64,000 nt of DNA from Arthrobacter_H rhombi (GTDB taxonomy: Bacteria > Actinomycetota > Actinomycetes > Actinomycetales > Micrococcaceae): the NCBI RefSeq assembly GCF_039526245.1, contig NZ_BAAAIV010000005.1, positions 1 to 64,000 of the forward strand, written 5' to 3'. The notes beneath the pieces are model-generated. The model was given only the letters and a program-made list of their open reading frames with translations, ran no database searches and was not told the DNA's origin. A program made the position numbers and the translations under genes. This document shows positions 54,265-63,926 of the stretch, in pieces (position 1 is the stretch's first letter; the number at the start of each line of letters is the position of its first letter).

Positions 54265-54894
54265 CTACTCGTTGCTCCCTTCGGTGCGGTCACCGGCGGG
54301 ACGCCGGCGTTCCTGCCGCACGCGCGGCAGGGTGGTGGTGGCGTCGGAGACCTTCTCCTTGCGCCGCGGTGCCTTGCCGCGCAGCCGGATGTCCTCGCCG
54401 TCGTTCGATTCCACGAGCTCCTCCAAGGCGGAGCGCAACTCGCTGCGCACGTAGTCGCGGGTGGCCACATCGCGCAGGACGATGCGCAGGGCCGCGAGCT
54501 CGCGGGTGAGGTATTCGGTGTCGTTCAGGTTCCGCTCGGCCCGGTTGCGGTCCTCCGTGAAGGAGACCTTGTCCCGGTCGTCTTGCCGGTTCTGCGCCAG
54601 CAGCAGCAGCGGTGCGGCGTAGGAGGCCTGCAGCGAGAGCATCAGCGTCAGGGCGGTGAAGCCCAGTGCCGCCGAGTCGAAGCGCAGCGACTGCGGTCCC
54701 CAGGTGTTCCAGGCCAGCCAGAACACGCAGAAGACCGACATGTAGACCAGGAACGCCGGCGTGCCCATGAAACGGGCGAATCCCTCGGTGGCCTTGCCGA
54801 ACGCGTCGGGGTTGGGGGAGAGCCGCGGCCACCACCGGGCCCGGGCTCCCAGCGGGGTGTCCAGGCCGGATCCCGTGCTTTTCTGCTCAGCCAT
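54265..54894 (-). CDS. DUF1003 family membrane protein
   Basis: 209 residues. DUF1003 core: two TM segments (MGTPAFLVYMSVFCVFWLAWN, FDSAALGFTALTLMLSLQASYAAPLLLLAQNRQDDRDK) with the conserved TM2-QNRQ-x-RD end, then a long charged helix. Function unknown. It overlaps the upstream CBS gene by eight bases. Confidence 0.87.
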   Translation of the reverse strand: MAEQKSTGSGLDTPLGARARWWPRLSPNPDAFGKATEGFARFMGTPAFLVYMSVFCVFWLAWNTWGPQSLRFDSAALGFTALTLMLSLQASYAAPLLLLAQNRQDDRDKVSFTEDRNRAERNLNDTEYLTRELAALRIVLRDVATRDYVRSELRSALEELVESNDGEDIRLRGKAPRRKEKVSDATTTLPRVRQERRRPAGDRTEGSNE

Positions 54895-56176
54895 GGCGCG
54901 TAGCCCCCTTCACTTCCGTCTCGTCGTCGTGCGTTCGCCAGTCCTCGGGCAGGATGTGGTCCAGGACGTCATCGACGGTGACCGCCCCGACCAGCCGGCC
55001 GTCGCGGTTCACCACCGGCAACGAGGTCAGGTTGTAGGCGGCCAGCATGCGGGAGACCTCGCTGATGTCGGCCACGTCGAGCACCGGTTCCAGATCGGTG
55101 TCCAGGATGTTGCCGACCGGTTCGGGCGGCGGGTAGCGCAGCAGTGCCTGGATGTGGACCATGCCCAGGTACTTGCCCGTGGGCGTTTCCAGCGGGGGCC
55201 TGCACACGTACACGCTGGAGGCCAGGGCCGGGCTGATCTCCTCCTGGCGCACATTGGCCAGCGCCTCGGCGACCGTGGTCTCGGGGGCCAGGACGATCGG
55301 CACCGGGGTCATCATCGAGCCCGCGGTGTTCTCCTCGTATTCGAGCAGGCGGCGGACGTCCTTGGCTTCCTCGGGCTCCATCAGCTGCAACAGGGCCTCC
55401 TGCTGGCCCTCGTCGAGCTCGTTGAGCAGGTCGGCTGCGTCGTCGGGGTCCATCTCCTCCAGCACGACGGCGGCACGTTCCATGTCCAGGGAGGAGAGGA
55501 TCTGCACCTGTTCGTCGTCGGGCAGTTCCTGGAGCACGTCGGCCAGCCGGTCATCCTGCAGTTCGGTGGCGACCTCGACGCGGCGCTTGTCGCTCATCTC
55601 ATGCAGCGCCTCGGCGAAGTCGGCCGGCTTGAGTTCCTCGTGGGCTGCGACGAATTGGGTGGCGGCCTGCGGGGCATCGCGGCTGTCGTGCTGGATCTCG
55701 TCCCAGGCGACCAGCACCCGGTGCCCGCGGGCCAGCCGGCGCAACGCCCGGAACCCACCTGCGGGTTCGCCACGGCGGATGTAGTAGTCGGAGAGCGCCC
55801 AGTCGCCATTGCGCAGCTGCTGCAGGCCGATGTCCTCCACGACCCCGGTGCCGGAGCCGTCGGTGAAGGCCACCGCGCGGTCGAAGAGCTCGGCCACGAC
55901 CAGCGTCTCGGCGCCGCGTTGCTGGAAACGGCGCAGGTTCACCAGACCCGAGCAGATGATCTGGCTGGACTCCATGGCCTGGACGCGCGTCATGGGGACG
56001 AACACGCGTTTCTTCCCGGGCACCTCGACGACCAGGCCGACGCCCAGTGCCTGTTTTTGCGGTCCGCGATCGAACACGACGACATCCCGCAGTCGGCCGA
56101 GACGGTCGCCGAGGGGGTCGAAGACATCGAGGCCGAGCAGGCGGGCAATGAATACCTTGTTGGATGAGCTGCTCAC
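54887..56176 (-). CDS. CBS/MgtE-N-domain protein without channel
   Basis: 429 residues. PRC-barrel-like N-terminus (VFIARLLGLDVFDPLGDRLGRLRDVVV), MgtE N-terminal helical repeats (LQDDRLADVLQELPDDEQVQIL...LEEMDPDDAADLLNEL...LLQLMEPEEAKDVRRLL) and two CBS domains (TAGSMMTPVPIVLAPE..., LTSLPVVNRDGRLVGAVTVDDVLDHIL). The MgtE transmembrane Mg channel is absent, so it is probably a soluble Mg or nucleotide sensor. Operon with DUF1003 and mrp. Confidence 0.87.
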   Translation of the reverse strand: MSSSSNKVFIARLLGLDVFDPLGDRLGRLRDVVVFDRGPQKQALGVGLVVEVPGKKRVFVPMTRVQAMESSQIICSGLVNLRRFQQRGAETLVVAELFDRAVAFTDGSGTGVVEDIGLQQLRNGDWALSDYYIRRGEPAGGFRALRRLARGHRVLVAWDEIQHDSRDAPQAATQFVAAHEELKPADFAEALHEMSDKRRVEVATELQDDRLADVLQELPDDEQVQILSSLDMERAAVVLEEMDPDDAADLLNELDEGQQEALLQLMEPEEAKDVRRLLEYEENTAGSMMTPVPIVLAPETTVAEALANVRQEEISPALASSVYVCRPPLETPTGKYLGMVHIQALLRYPPPEPVGNILDTDLEPVLDVADISEVSRMLAAYNLTSLPVVNRDGRLVGAVTVDDVLDHILPEDWRTHDDETEVKGATRHG

Positions 56177-56303
56177 CCTCCTAGGCTACTGCCTGCGGGG
56201 CCGCCGCGGACGGGCCGACGCGGGGAGACGCGAGCTGTGGTGGCGCGGTTCACCCGCAGCGATATGCACTACCTGGGGTGCCTCGACAAGGCAGAATGGG
56301 ATC

Positions 56304-57188
56304 ATGAGCTCTCCAACCGGCGCCACCCCGAACGCCTCCGCCCGCCTCGCGCTACCCCGTGGCGAGATCCTGGGCCGTTACGATTCCTACCTGGATGCCC
56401 AGAAGGTGGTCGACTACCTGGCCGACCACGACTTCCCCGTCGCCGGAGTGAGCATCATCGGCAACGACCTCAAGACCGTCGAACGCGTCACCGCGAAGCT
56501 GAGCTATCCGAAGGTCGCGCTGGCCGGCGCCGCACAGGGTGCCATGTTCGGCATCTTCGTCGGGCTGATCCTGAGCATCTTCGGCCCCAACGGCGGAGTG
56601 ACGCAGATCCTCTCCTCCGTTGGCCTGGGCATGGCCATCTGGATGATCGTCGGCGTGGTGAGCTACTCGTTCCGCAAGGGCAAGCGCGACTTCTCCTCCT
56701 CCAGCCAGGTCATGGCCACCAATTACGACGTCGTCGTCGCCTTCGAACACGCGGCCGCGGCCCGCGACCTGGCCTCCAAGCTGCCCATGAGCCGGGGCGG
56801 CACCCAGCAGGTCAGTCCCGCCTGGGCACCCCCGCGCCAGCAGGGCCCGCAGCACGGTGCCGGCCAGCAGGGAACCCGTCCGGCCAACCCCGGGCACGAC
56901 GCCGGCACCTCCTCGGCGCCGGCCCCCGGCTCCCAGCAGGGGCCGGCTTCCCAGCCCGCGGCAGCCGACCCGTCGGGCGAAGCCTCCACCGGTCCGTCGG
57001 CGCAGCAGGGCACCGGGGCAGCCTATTCCGACCTGCCCGATGGCCGGCCGCAGTACGGCATCCGGGTGGCCCCCGAGCAGCACCCCACGGTCCCGGCCCC
57101 CGAACAGGCCACCGGGCAGGCGCCCGAGGGCTCCGACGACGGGAACGAGGGGGACGCCCAGCGCGATGGCGACGGACCGCGCGGCTAA
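56304..57188 (+). CDS. General stress protein (YflT/GSP17M-like) with long tail
   Basis: 294 residues. The N-terminal YDSYLDAQKVVDYLADHDFPVAGVSIIGNDLKTVERVT is a general stress protein 17M-like fold, followed by two hydrophobic segments (ALAGAAQGAMFGIFVGLILSIF; VGLGMAIWMIVGVVSYSF). The last ~120 residues are a Pro/Gln/Gly/Ala-rich, probably disordered tail. The stop is convergent with the phosphoribosyltransferase gene. Confidence 0.8.
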   Translation: MSSPTGATPNASARLALPRGEILGRYDSYLDAQKVVDYLADHDFPVAGVSIIGNDLKTVERVTAKLSYPKVALAGAAQGAMFGIFVGLILSIFGPNGGVTQILSSVGLGMAIWMIVGVVSYSFRKGKRDFSSSSQVMATNYDVVVAFEHAAAARDLASKLPMSRGGTQQVSPAWAPPRQQGPQHGAGQQGTRPANPGHDAGTSSAPAPGSQQGPASQPAAADPSGEASTGPSAQQGTGAAYSDLPDGRPQYGIRVAPEQHPTVPAPEQATGQAPEGSDDGNEGDAQRDGDGPRG

Positions 57189-57853
57189 CCGCCGAGCAGG
57201 CGCAGCACGTCCTCATCGGTGAGCTGCTCGTACCCCGCGTAGAACGCCCCGACCGCTCCGAAGTCAGCGGGTTGGCGTGGGCAGATGACCTCGTCGGCGA
57301 CTGACGCCAGCTCCGCGCAGACCTCGGCCGGCCCGACGGGGGCGGCGACGATGACCCGCTCCGGATGGCTCTGGCGCACCACCTCGATCGCCGCGCGCAT
57401 CGAGGCGCCGGTGGCCAGCCCGTCATCGCACAGGACCACCGTGCGTCCTGACAGGTCGATGCCGCGGCCGCGCAGGTAGGAACCCTGGCGCCGGATCAGT
57501 TCAGCGTGTTCCCGGTCCCTGACCTCATCGAGGGCTTCGCGGGTGCGCTCCTGCGGCGGAACCGAGGACAGGACGTTGTCCAGCCTGACTTCGGCCTGAT
57601 GTGGACCGTGCGCCGCCAGCGCGCCGAAGGCCAATTCCTCCTGGCCCGGGACGCCGAGTTTGCGGACGATGAGTGCATCGAAAGGTGCACCGATGGACCG
57701 TGCCACCTCCGCGGCAATGGGCACCCCGCCGCGTGCCAGCCCCAGGACGACGACGTCCACTCGTCCCTGGTAGGAGACGAACTGGGTGGCCAGTTCCTGC
57801 CCCGCGTAGTGCCGGTCGGTGAAGGGCCGTGGTGCCCCGAATGAAGGTCCCAT
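57185..57853 (-). CDS. Phosphoribosyltransferase family protein
   Basis: 222 residues. PRPP-binding loop VVLCDDGLATGASMRAAIEVVR and VVVLGLARGGVPIAAEVARSIGAPFDALIVRKLG. The long N-terminal part fits the class with unknown base substrate. ATG 57853 is chosen because the longer frame runs through the intergenic space. Confidence 0.85.
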   Translation of the reverse strand: MGPSFGAPRPFTDRHYAGQELATQFVSYQGRVDVVVLGLARGGVPIAAEVARSIGAPFDALIVRKLGVPGQEELAFGALAAHGPHQAEVRLDNVLSSVPPQERTREALDEVRDREHAELIRRQGSYLRGRGIDLSGRTVVLCDDGLATGASMRAAIEVVRQSHPERVIVAAPVGPAEVCAELASVADEVICPRQPADFGAVGAFYAGYEQLTDEDVLRLLGG

Positions 57854-57902
57854 GCCACCAGTGTGGACGCGAATCAGACGGGTGGCCAGCCCCTGGCTAT
57901 TG

Positions 57903-58706
57903 TCAGGACCAGAGCCCGATGCGCCGCCTGAAGTCGTCCACGACGGCCGGGACCACGCCGTCGCCCTCGAGGCATGCGCGCACGTCACTGGCCGCAGGAA
58001 GACTGATCCCCTCGGCCCAGGCGGCTAATTGGAGCAGTGGTGGAGCCAAGTCCGGACGGATCAGGCTCCACCGTTTGGCGCTGGTCATCCGGTCAGTCGT
58101 CCAGGTTGCATCGTGCACGCTGACCAAGCCGGCAACGGCCAGCAGCGTCTTGCGCGCGATGCGTCGCCCCAGGGATGCTGTGGCGCCTTCGGCCAGCAGC
58201 TGCCTCCAGCGCTCGAGGCAGCTGCCGATATCGCCGTTGAAGCCTCGCGCCGCCGCGAGGTCTCCCCGGAACGGCCCGACGTCTTCGGAAGTCTCCGCCC
58301 CGAGGAGTGGCAGGCAATAATGGCGCAGGAAGACACGGTTCCCGTAGGCGGCATCGCCGGTCCCCACGAAGTCCTCGGGCTGCGCGGCACCAATCTCCAC
58401 AGCTCGACAGAGCCCGGCATGGCGCGAGGACAGCTGACGTGCCACCGCGGTGCTCACATCGGAGGGAAGCCCGATAGTGAACAGGTCGACATCCGAAACG
58501 CCGCTTACTGCCCGTCCCGTGGCCACCGACCCGTACAAGTAGAGTCCCGCACGTGCCTGGCCAGGCGCCACTGCGCTGGGCAGGGCAGACGACAGCCCGG
58601 CACACGCCTGGTCGAGGAGGGGTTCGAATGTCGGCGGTACCCGGTCCCGGCGCACACCGGTGGTGATGAAGCCGTGGGCATCGAGCCCTTCGAGTGGATC
58701 AAGCAC
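57903..58706 (-). CDS. Nucleotidyltransferase-domain protein
   Basis: 267 residues. Pol-beta-type nucleotidyltransferase: YLYGSVATGRAVSGVSDVDLFTIG (GS-x10-DxD) near residue 58; the C-terminal ~150 residues are helical. May resemble aminoglycoside adenylyltransferases, but substrate unknown. Confidence 0.8.
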   Translation of the reverse strand: MLDPLEGLDAHGFITTGVRRDRVPPTFEPLLDQACAGLSSALPSAVAPGQARAGLYLYGSVATGRAVSGVSDVDLFTIGLPSDVSTAVARQLSSRHAGLCRAVEIGAAQPEDFVGTGDAAYGNRVFLRHYCLPLLGAETSEDVGPFRGDLAAARGFNGDIGSCLERWRQLLAEGATASLGRRIARKTLLAVAGLVSVHDATWTTDRMTSAKRWSLIRPDLAPPLLQLAAWAEGISLPAASDVRACLEGDGVVPAVVDDFRRRIGLWS

Positions 58707-58817
58707 CGACTACCTCCTGGGGATACAGCATGCGCGTGGAGTCCCCATCGTATGCAAGCCATCGCGGAACGGAGGTGAAACTCGTTAGCAACGGCAACTA
58801 AATGGTGGCTGCAGTGT

Positions 58818-60374
58818 TTGAATGGGCAGGTGACATCCACCGCTCCCACCCCCGAAACAGCCGACGCACCGGACCCCGGACGCTGGCGCATCCTGGCCGT
58901 CCTGCTCACCACCATGTTCATGTCCCTGGTGGGCGTGAGCATCGTCAATGTGGTGCTGCCCTCGATCCAAGCCGGGCTGCACGCCGATGACACCGACATC
59001 CAATGGGTGCTCTCGGGCTACGCGCTGACCTTCGGCGTGGTGCTGGTAGCCGCCGGGCGTGCCGGGGACATCGTGGGCCGTGCCCCGATCTTCCTGGCTG
59101 GCGTCGTCATCTTCACGCTCTCCTCCGTCGGCGCCGGGCTGGCCCCGGATCCGCTGACCCTGAACATTGCCCGCTTCATCCAGGGGCTGGGGTCGGGATT
59201 GCTGAATCCGCAGGTCGTGGGGATGATCCAGCACAACTTCCGCGGACGCGAACGGGGCCGGGCGTACGGTGCGCTAGGGAGCGTTGTCGGGGTCTCGGTG
59301 GCCATCGGTCCGTTGATCGGTGGACTGATCATCCAGCTATTCGGTGCCGAGACCGGCTGGCGGTGGACCTTCCTGGTCAACGTGCCCGTTGGCGTGGTCG
59401 TCATCATCCTGGCATTGCTGTGGTTTCCCCGGCCGCTGTTCACCCGCCGGCCGGAATCCCCGGCGTCCCACCCGGATGAGGGGGCCGAAACCCCGCCGTC
59501 CGTCGAGGCCGGACTGGTCGTGGAACCGGATGTGGCGATCACCGGCAGGGCGCGACGCCGTGGCCCAGGTGACCGTGACCTGGATCCGATCGGGGCCGTC
59601 CTGCTCGGGGTCGCGGTGCTGGCCCTGTTGTTGCCGTTCGTGCAGGGGGAGCCGACGCTTTTCACCTGGCTGCTGCTGCCGGCCGGCCTGCTGCTCATGG
59701 CCGCGTGGGTCGCATGGGAGAAGCGCTACCGGGCCCGCGGCCGCAGCCCCATGGTCGACCTGGATCTCTTCCGCACCGGGAGCTTCACCTACGGGACACT
59801 GATTGCCGGCCTGTATTTCCTCGGCGTGACCAGCGTCTGGGTGCTGGTGGCGCTGTACCTGCAGAACGGGTTGCACATGACCGCCCTGGACACCGGGCTG
59901 ATGGGGCTACCGGCGGCGCTGACCTCGGCGGTGGTCTCCAACTGGGCCGGTAAGCGCGTCATGGACTACGGCCGCAAGATCGTCATCGGCGGCATCGTCG
60001 CCTCGTTCGTGGGCCTGGGGTTGAGCATCCTGGTCATCCAGCTGAACGCCCACACCGGCTTCGCCATCTGGTGGCTGGCGTTGGCGCTGCTGTTCATCGG
60101 CGTGGCCCAGGGGGCGGTCATCTCCCCGAACCAGACGTTGACGCTGACCGATGTGCCGCTGCGCTATTCCGGCAGTGCCGGCGGCGTGCTGCAGACCGGC
60201 CAGCGCATCGGTACAGCGGTGGGGCTGGCGCTGGTGACCGCGATCTTCTTCGCCACCCTTCAGGCCAGCGACTGGCAGGGGGCCTTCACCACAGGGTTCG
60301 CGGTGATTGCCGGCGTCGTGCTGATCACGCTGTTCGTCGCCCTGGCAGACCAGCGGCGGCGCAGCAGGAACTGA
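58818..60374 (+). CDS. MFS transporter, DHA2 family (EmrB/QacA type)
   Basis: 518 residues, about 14 TM segments. ILAVLLTTMFMSLVGVSIVNVVLPSIQ at TM1 and GRWRILAVLL, WVLSGYALTFGVVLVAAGRAGDIVGRAPIF are DHA2 hallmarks. Likely proton-coupled drug export. The start is uncertain (TTG 58818 with GGTGG upstream, or GTG 58830). Confidence 0.87.
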   Translation: MNGQVTSTAPTPETADAPDPGRWRILAVLLTTMFMSLVGVSIVNVVLPSIQAGLHADDTDIQWVLSGYALTFGVVLVAAGRAGDIVGRAPIFLAGVVIFTLSSVGAGLAPDPLTLNIARFIQGLGSGLLNPQVVGMIQHNFRGRERGRAYGALGSVVGVSVAIGPLIGGLIIQLFGAETGWRWTFLVNVPVGVVVIILALLWFPRPLFTRRPESPASHPDEGAETPPSVEAGLVVEPDVAITGRARRRGPGDRDLDPIGAVLLGVAVLALLLPFVQGEPTLFTWLLLPAGLLLMAAWVAWEKRYRARGRSPMVDLDLFRTGSFTYGTLIAGLYFLGVTSVWVLVALYLQNGLHMTALDTGLMGLPAALTSAVVSNWAGKRVMDYGRKIVIGGIVASFVGLGLSILVIQLNAHTGFAIWWLALALLFIGVAQGAVISPNQTLTLTDVPLRYSGSAGGVLQTGQRIGTAVGLALVTAIFFATLQASDWQGAFTTGFAVIAGVVLITLFVALADQRRRSRN

Positions 60375-60393
60375 CCTGCGGCGCCGCCGGTAG

Positions 60394-61425
60394 TCAGGGA
60401 CGGACGAGGACCTTGAGCGCCTCGCGGTCGGCCATGGCCTGGTACCCAGTGGGGACGCCATCCAGTTCGACGGTCCGGTCGAAGACCTTGCCCGGTTCGA
60501 TGCTGCCGTCGAGAACGAGGGGCAGCAGTTCCTCGATGTAGGCCCTGGCGGGGGCGACACCGCCGGTGAGTGTGATGTTGCGCATGAACTCGCCGAAACC
60601 GATCGGGACTTCCGAGAACTGCGGTGCGCCGACCCGGCTGATGACCCCGCCGTCACGGACGACGCCGATGGCCATCTCGAGGGCCGGTTTGAGGCCCACG
60701 GCTTCTAGCACGACGTGTGTTCCGTCTCCGTCGGTGAGTTCCTTGACCCGGGCGATACCCTCCTCACCACGCTCGGCCACGACGTCGGTGGCCCCGAATT
60801 CGCGACCGAGATCGGTGCGTGGCGCGTGCCGGCCCATGAGGATGATGCGCGAGGCGCCCATGAGGTTCGCGGCGATGACCGCGGAAAGGCCTACGGCCCC
60901 GTCGCCGATCACGGCCACCGTCTGGCCGGGGCGGATTCCTGCCTTCTGGGCCGCGTGGTATCCGGTGGACATGACGTCGGAGAGGCTCAGCAATGACGGG
61001 ATCAGCTGCTCGTCGAATCCTGCAGGTACCACCACGAGGGTCCCCGATGCCTGCGGAACCCGGGCGAACTCACCCTGTCCGCCGTCGTTGGGGCCACCCC
61101 AGTGCGCTCCGTGGCGGCACGAGGTCTGCAGTCCTTCCCTGCAGAAGTCGCAGGTTCCATCGGAGGCGACGAAGGGTGCGATGACGAAGTCGCCGACGGC
61201 CAGGCCCGTGGTGCCGGAACCGAGTTCTTCGATGACGCCGACGAACTCATGGCCCATCCGGGAGCCTTCGGCCGAGTCCGGCATCGAGGCAAAGGGCCAG
61301 AGGTCGCTGCCGCAGATGCAACCGGCGACGATGCGAACGATCGCGTCGGTCGGTTCCTGGATGGTGGGGTGGGGGACGGTCTCGATGCGCACGTTTCCTG
61401 CGCCGTACATCAGTGCTGCTCGCAT
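60394..61425 (-). CDS. Zinc-dependent alcohol dehydrogenase (MDR superfamily)
   Basis: 343 residues. Catalytic zinc ligands Cys in VAGCICGSDLW and His in GHEFVG; structural zinc cluster in GTCDFCREGLQTSC has fewer Cys than usual (three visible), so the structural site may be partial. Rossmann VAVIGDGAVGLSAVIAANLMGA. AAGGAA lies eight bases before the ATG. It sits 26 bases after the MFS gene and probably shares its mRNA. Confidence 0.87.
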   Translation of the reverse strand: MRAALMYGAGNVRIETVPHPTIQEPTDAIVRIVAGCICGSDLWPFASMPDSAEGSRMGHEFVGVIEELGSGTTGLAVGDFVIAPFVASDGTCDFCREGLQTSCRHGAHWGGPNDGGQGEFARVPQASGTLVVVPAGFDEQLIPSLLSLSDVMSTGYHAAQKAGIRPGQTVAVIGDGAVGLSAVIAANLMGASRIILMGRHAPRTDLGREFGATDVVAERGEEGIARVKELTDGDGTHVVLEAVGLKPALEMAIGVVRDGGVISRVGAPQFSEVPIGFGEFMRNITLTGGVAPARAYIEELLPLVLDGSIEPGKVFDRTVELDGVPTGYQAMADREALKVLVRP

Positions 61426-61451
61426 GGTGGGGTTCCTTACTGTGTTGGTGG

Positions 61452-62912
61452 TCAATGGGCGGGTTCGGCCTCGGGGGCTGGCACCGCGGCCCGGGAGGTC
61501 CCGCCGCGCCGTGCCGCCAGGTCCGCGGGCAGGATGAGAATGGCCGTCACGGCCAGGGCCAGGACAAGCAGGACGCTGCCCGTGGTGAGTGCGGCGCGGA
61601 CCTGCGCGGCGAGGTGCACTGCCGGCGGACCGTCGGTGGTGACTGTCGTTGCGGCGGCGACGGCGATGCCCAATCCGAGGCAGGTCCCGACCTGGTGGAA
61701 GGTGTTGACCAGTCCAGATGCAGCACCCGCGTCGGCAGCCGGGGCTCCGACGATTCCAAAGGACGTCAACGGGGCGAAGGCGAGACCCTGGCCGGCGCCG
61801 ATGAGGACCATCGGCAGGGCCACCGAGCCCAGGTAATCGGCTCCGACCCCGACCCGGCTGAGCCAGAACATCCCGACCAACGTGATCAGCACGCCGGCCG
61901 TGAGCGGAAGGGATTCCGGGATATTGCGCAACAGACGTGGCACGCCCATGGCGACCGCGAAGTTCACTGCGGTCATGGGCAGGAAGCCCAGGCCCGCCTG
62001 CAGGGGGTTGAAGCCCAGCACCTCCTGCAGGAATTGGGTTGTGAAGAAGAAGAACGCAATCATCGCGCCCAGGTACAGGAAACGGGCGACATAGGCGCCG
62101 GATCGGCGTCGGCTGGCGAACAAACGCAGGGGCATGATCGGCTGCGTGGCCCGGCGCTCGATGAGCACGAACGCCACGACGAGGACGGCTCCTGCAATGA
62201 GAGTCGTCGTCGTGATCGGGGAAACCCAGCCGTGCTCTGCGGCATGGACGATGCCGAAGACGAGTCCGCCTACACCCAACGTTGCGCTCAGGGCACCGAA
62301 CAGGTCGAAGCGGCCACGGAGACGTCCCGATGCGGGGAGGAAGCGCGGGGCGAGTGCGATCATGGCGATCCCGAGGGGGACGTTGACGAAGAATCCGGCC
62401 CGCCAGGAGATCCAATGGGCCAAGGCTCCGCCGATCACCAGACCCAGACTGGCACCGATCCCCGCCGTCGCACCGTAGAGCGCCACCGCCCGGGTGCGCT
62501 CGCGTCCTTCCGGGAAGCTCGCGGTGAGCAAGGACAGCGAGGCAGGCGCGACGATCGCAGCGCCCATGCCCTGGATAGCACGACCGGCGATGGCCCACCA
62601 GCCGGTCGGCGCCAGCCCAATCAGCAGTGAAGCGAGGGAGAAGACGACCAAACCGAAAACGAAGACCCGTCGGCGTCCGAGCAGGTCTCCGGCCCGGGCG
62701 CCGAGCAACAACAAGCCACCGAAGACCAGCGTGTAGGCATCCTGGACCCAGGCCAGCCCGCCGGCGCCCAAGTGGAGGTCTGCCTGAAGGCTCGGCAGGG
62801 CGGTGAAGATCACCGAGTTGTCCAGGAGGATCATGAAGTAACTGGCGAGGATGATCGCCAGGATCGCGGCAGGGTGCGACGCAGTGGTGGGTTCGGTTTT
62901 CATGTTTTCCAT
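61452..62912 (-). CDS. MFS transporter, DHA2 family
   Basis: About 486 residues. DHA2 signatures: LAIILASYFMILLDNSVIFTALPSLQADLHLG and WVQDAYTLVFGGLLLLGARAGDLLGRRRVF. Start is one of ATG 62924, 62912 or 62903; none has a clear ribosome-binding site. Operon with the alcohol dehydrogenase; divergent from the XRE/MmyB-type regulator at 63006, likely its controller. Confidence 0.87.
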   Translation of the reverse strand: MENMKTEPTTASHPAAILAIILASYFMILLDNSVIFTALPSLQADLHLGAGGLAWVQDAYTLVFGGLLLLGARAGDLLGRRRVFVFGLVVFSLASLLIGLAPTGWWAIAGRAIQGMGAAIVAPASLSLLTASFPEGRERTRAVALYGATAGIGASLGLVIGGALAHWISWRAGFFVNVPLGIAMIALAPRFLPASGRLRGRFDLFGALSATLGVGGLVFGIVHAAEHGWVSPITTTTLIAGAVLVVAFVLIERRATQPIMPLRLFASRRRSGAYVARFLYLGAMIAFFFFTTQFLQEVLGFNPLQAGLGFLPMTAVNFAVAMGVPRLLRNIPESLPLTAGVLITLVGMFWLSRVGVGADYLGSVALPMVLIGAGQGLAFAPLTSFGIVGAPAADAGAASGLVNTFHQVGTCLGLGIAVAAATTVTTDGPPAVHLAAQVRAALTTGSVLLVLALAVTAILILPADLAARRGGTSRAAVPAPEAEPAH

Positions 62913-63005
62913 CGAACCGCGCATCGACGGCTGCCGGGAGTCACGGCCGTTCCGGGTACTGACAGTGCCTCCCACGTTCCGAGGTGGCCGAGTAGCGTGG
63001 AAGCC

Positions 63006-63926
63006 ATGACACACCGTGATGACGTGCGGAAGTTCCTGACATCCCGCCGTGCAAGGATCACCCCGGAGGAGGCCGGACTGCCCGCCTACGGGGGAAACCG
63101 GCGCGTGAGCGGACTGCGCCGCGAGGAAGTGGCGATGCTCGCCGGGATGAGCATCGAATACTACATACGCCTGGAACGCGGCAACCTCTCCGGAGCCTCG
63201 GATAGCGTGCTGGAATCCCTCGGGCGCGCCCTGAAACTCGACGATGCCGAAACGGCGCATCTGTTCGACCTGGCCCGCGCCGCCACCGCTTCGCCGCGTG
63301 TGCGTCGCAAGCGCAGTCCACAGACAGTACGACCGAGTGTCCAGCGGGTCATTGACGCGATCACCACCGCGCCGGCCTGGGCCCGCAACGACCGCGGCGA
63401 TGTGCTCGCCTCCAATGAATTGGGCCGCGCGCTCTATTTGGATTTGATGGCCGAAGAGGTCAAACCGCCGAACAGTGCGCGGTTCACCTTCCTGAACCCA
63501 AAGGCGAAGGTGTTCTTTGCCGACTGGGAGCGTGCCGCCGATGACATCGTCGCCGTCTTGCGGTCCACGGCCGGGAAGAACCCGTATGACAAGGACCTCA
63601 CGGACCTGATCGGCGAACTCTCAACGCGGAGCGAGGAGTTCAGGACGCGGTGGGCCAAACACGATGTGAAATACCACCGCGCGGGCAGCAAACGGCTCCA
63701 CCACTCGATCGTCGGGGATCTGGAACTGAGCTTCGAGGCCATGGAACTCCCGGCCGATCCGGGCTTGCGCCTGAACGTGTACACGGCAGAGCCCGGCACG
63801 CCCTCCGAGGACGCACTGAAAGTGCTCGCCAGTTGGGCCGCGACGCAGCAGCAAGCCGCGGCATCCGGGGCGGGGAAGACGGAGGCGGCGACTGCCAGAT
63901 CGACGCCGAATGATGGTCCTACCTGA
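63006..63926 (+). CDS. XRE-family regulator with MmyB-like ligand-binding domain
   Basis: 306 residues. XRE helix-turn-helix (LTSRRARITPEEAGLPAYGGNRRVSGLRREEVAMLAGMSIEYYIRLERGN) and C-terminal MLTR_LBD/MmyB-like domain (PSVQRVIDAITTAPAWARNDRGDVLASNELGRALY). Such regulators bind fatty-acid-like ligands and usually control divergent short-chain dehydrogenase or transporter genes, here the ADH/MFS pair. ATG 63006. Confidence 0.88.
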   Translation: MTHRDDVRKFLTSRRARITPEEAGLPAYGGNRRVSGLRREEVAMLAGMSIEYYIRLERGNLSGASDSVLESLGRALKLDDAETAHLFDLARAATASPRVRRKRSPQTVRPSVQRVIDAITTAPAWARNDRGDVLASNELGRALYLDLMAEEVKPPNSARFTFLNPKAKVFFADWERAADDIVAVLRSTAGKNPYDKDLTDLIGELSTRSEEFRTRWAKHDVKYHRAGSKRLHHSIVGDLELSFEAMELPADPGLRLNVYTAEPGTPSEDALKVLASWAATQQQAAASGAGKTEAATARSTPNDGPT

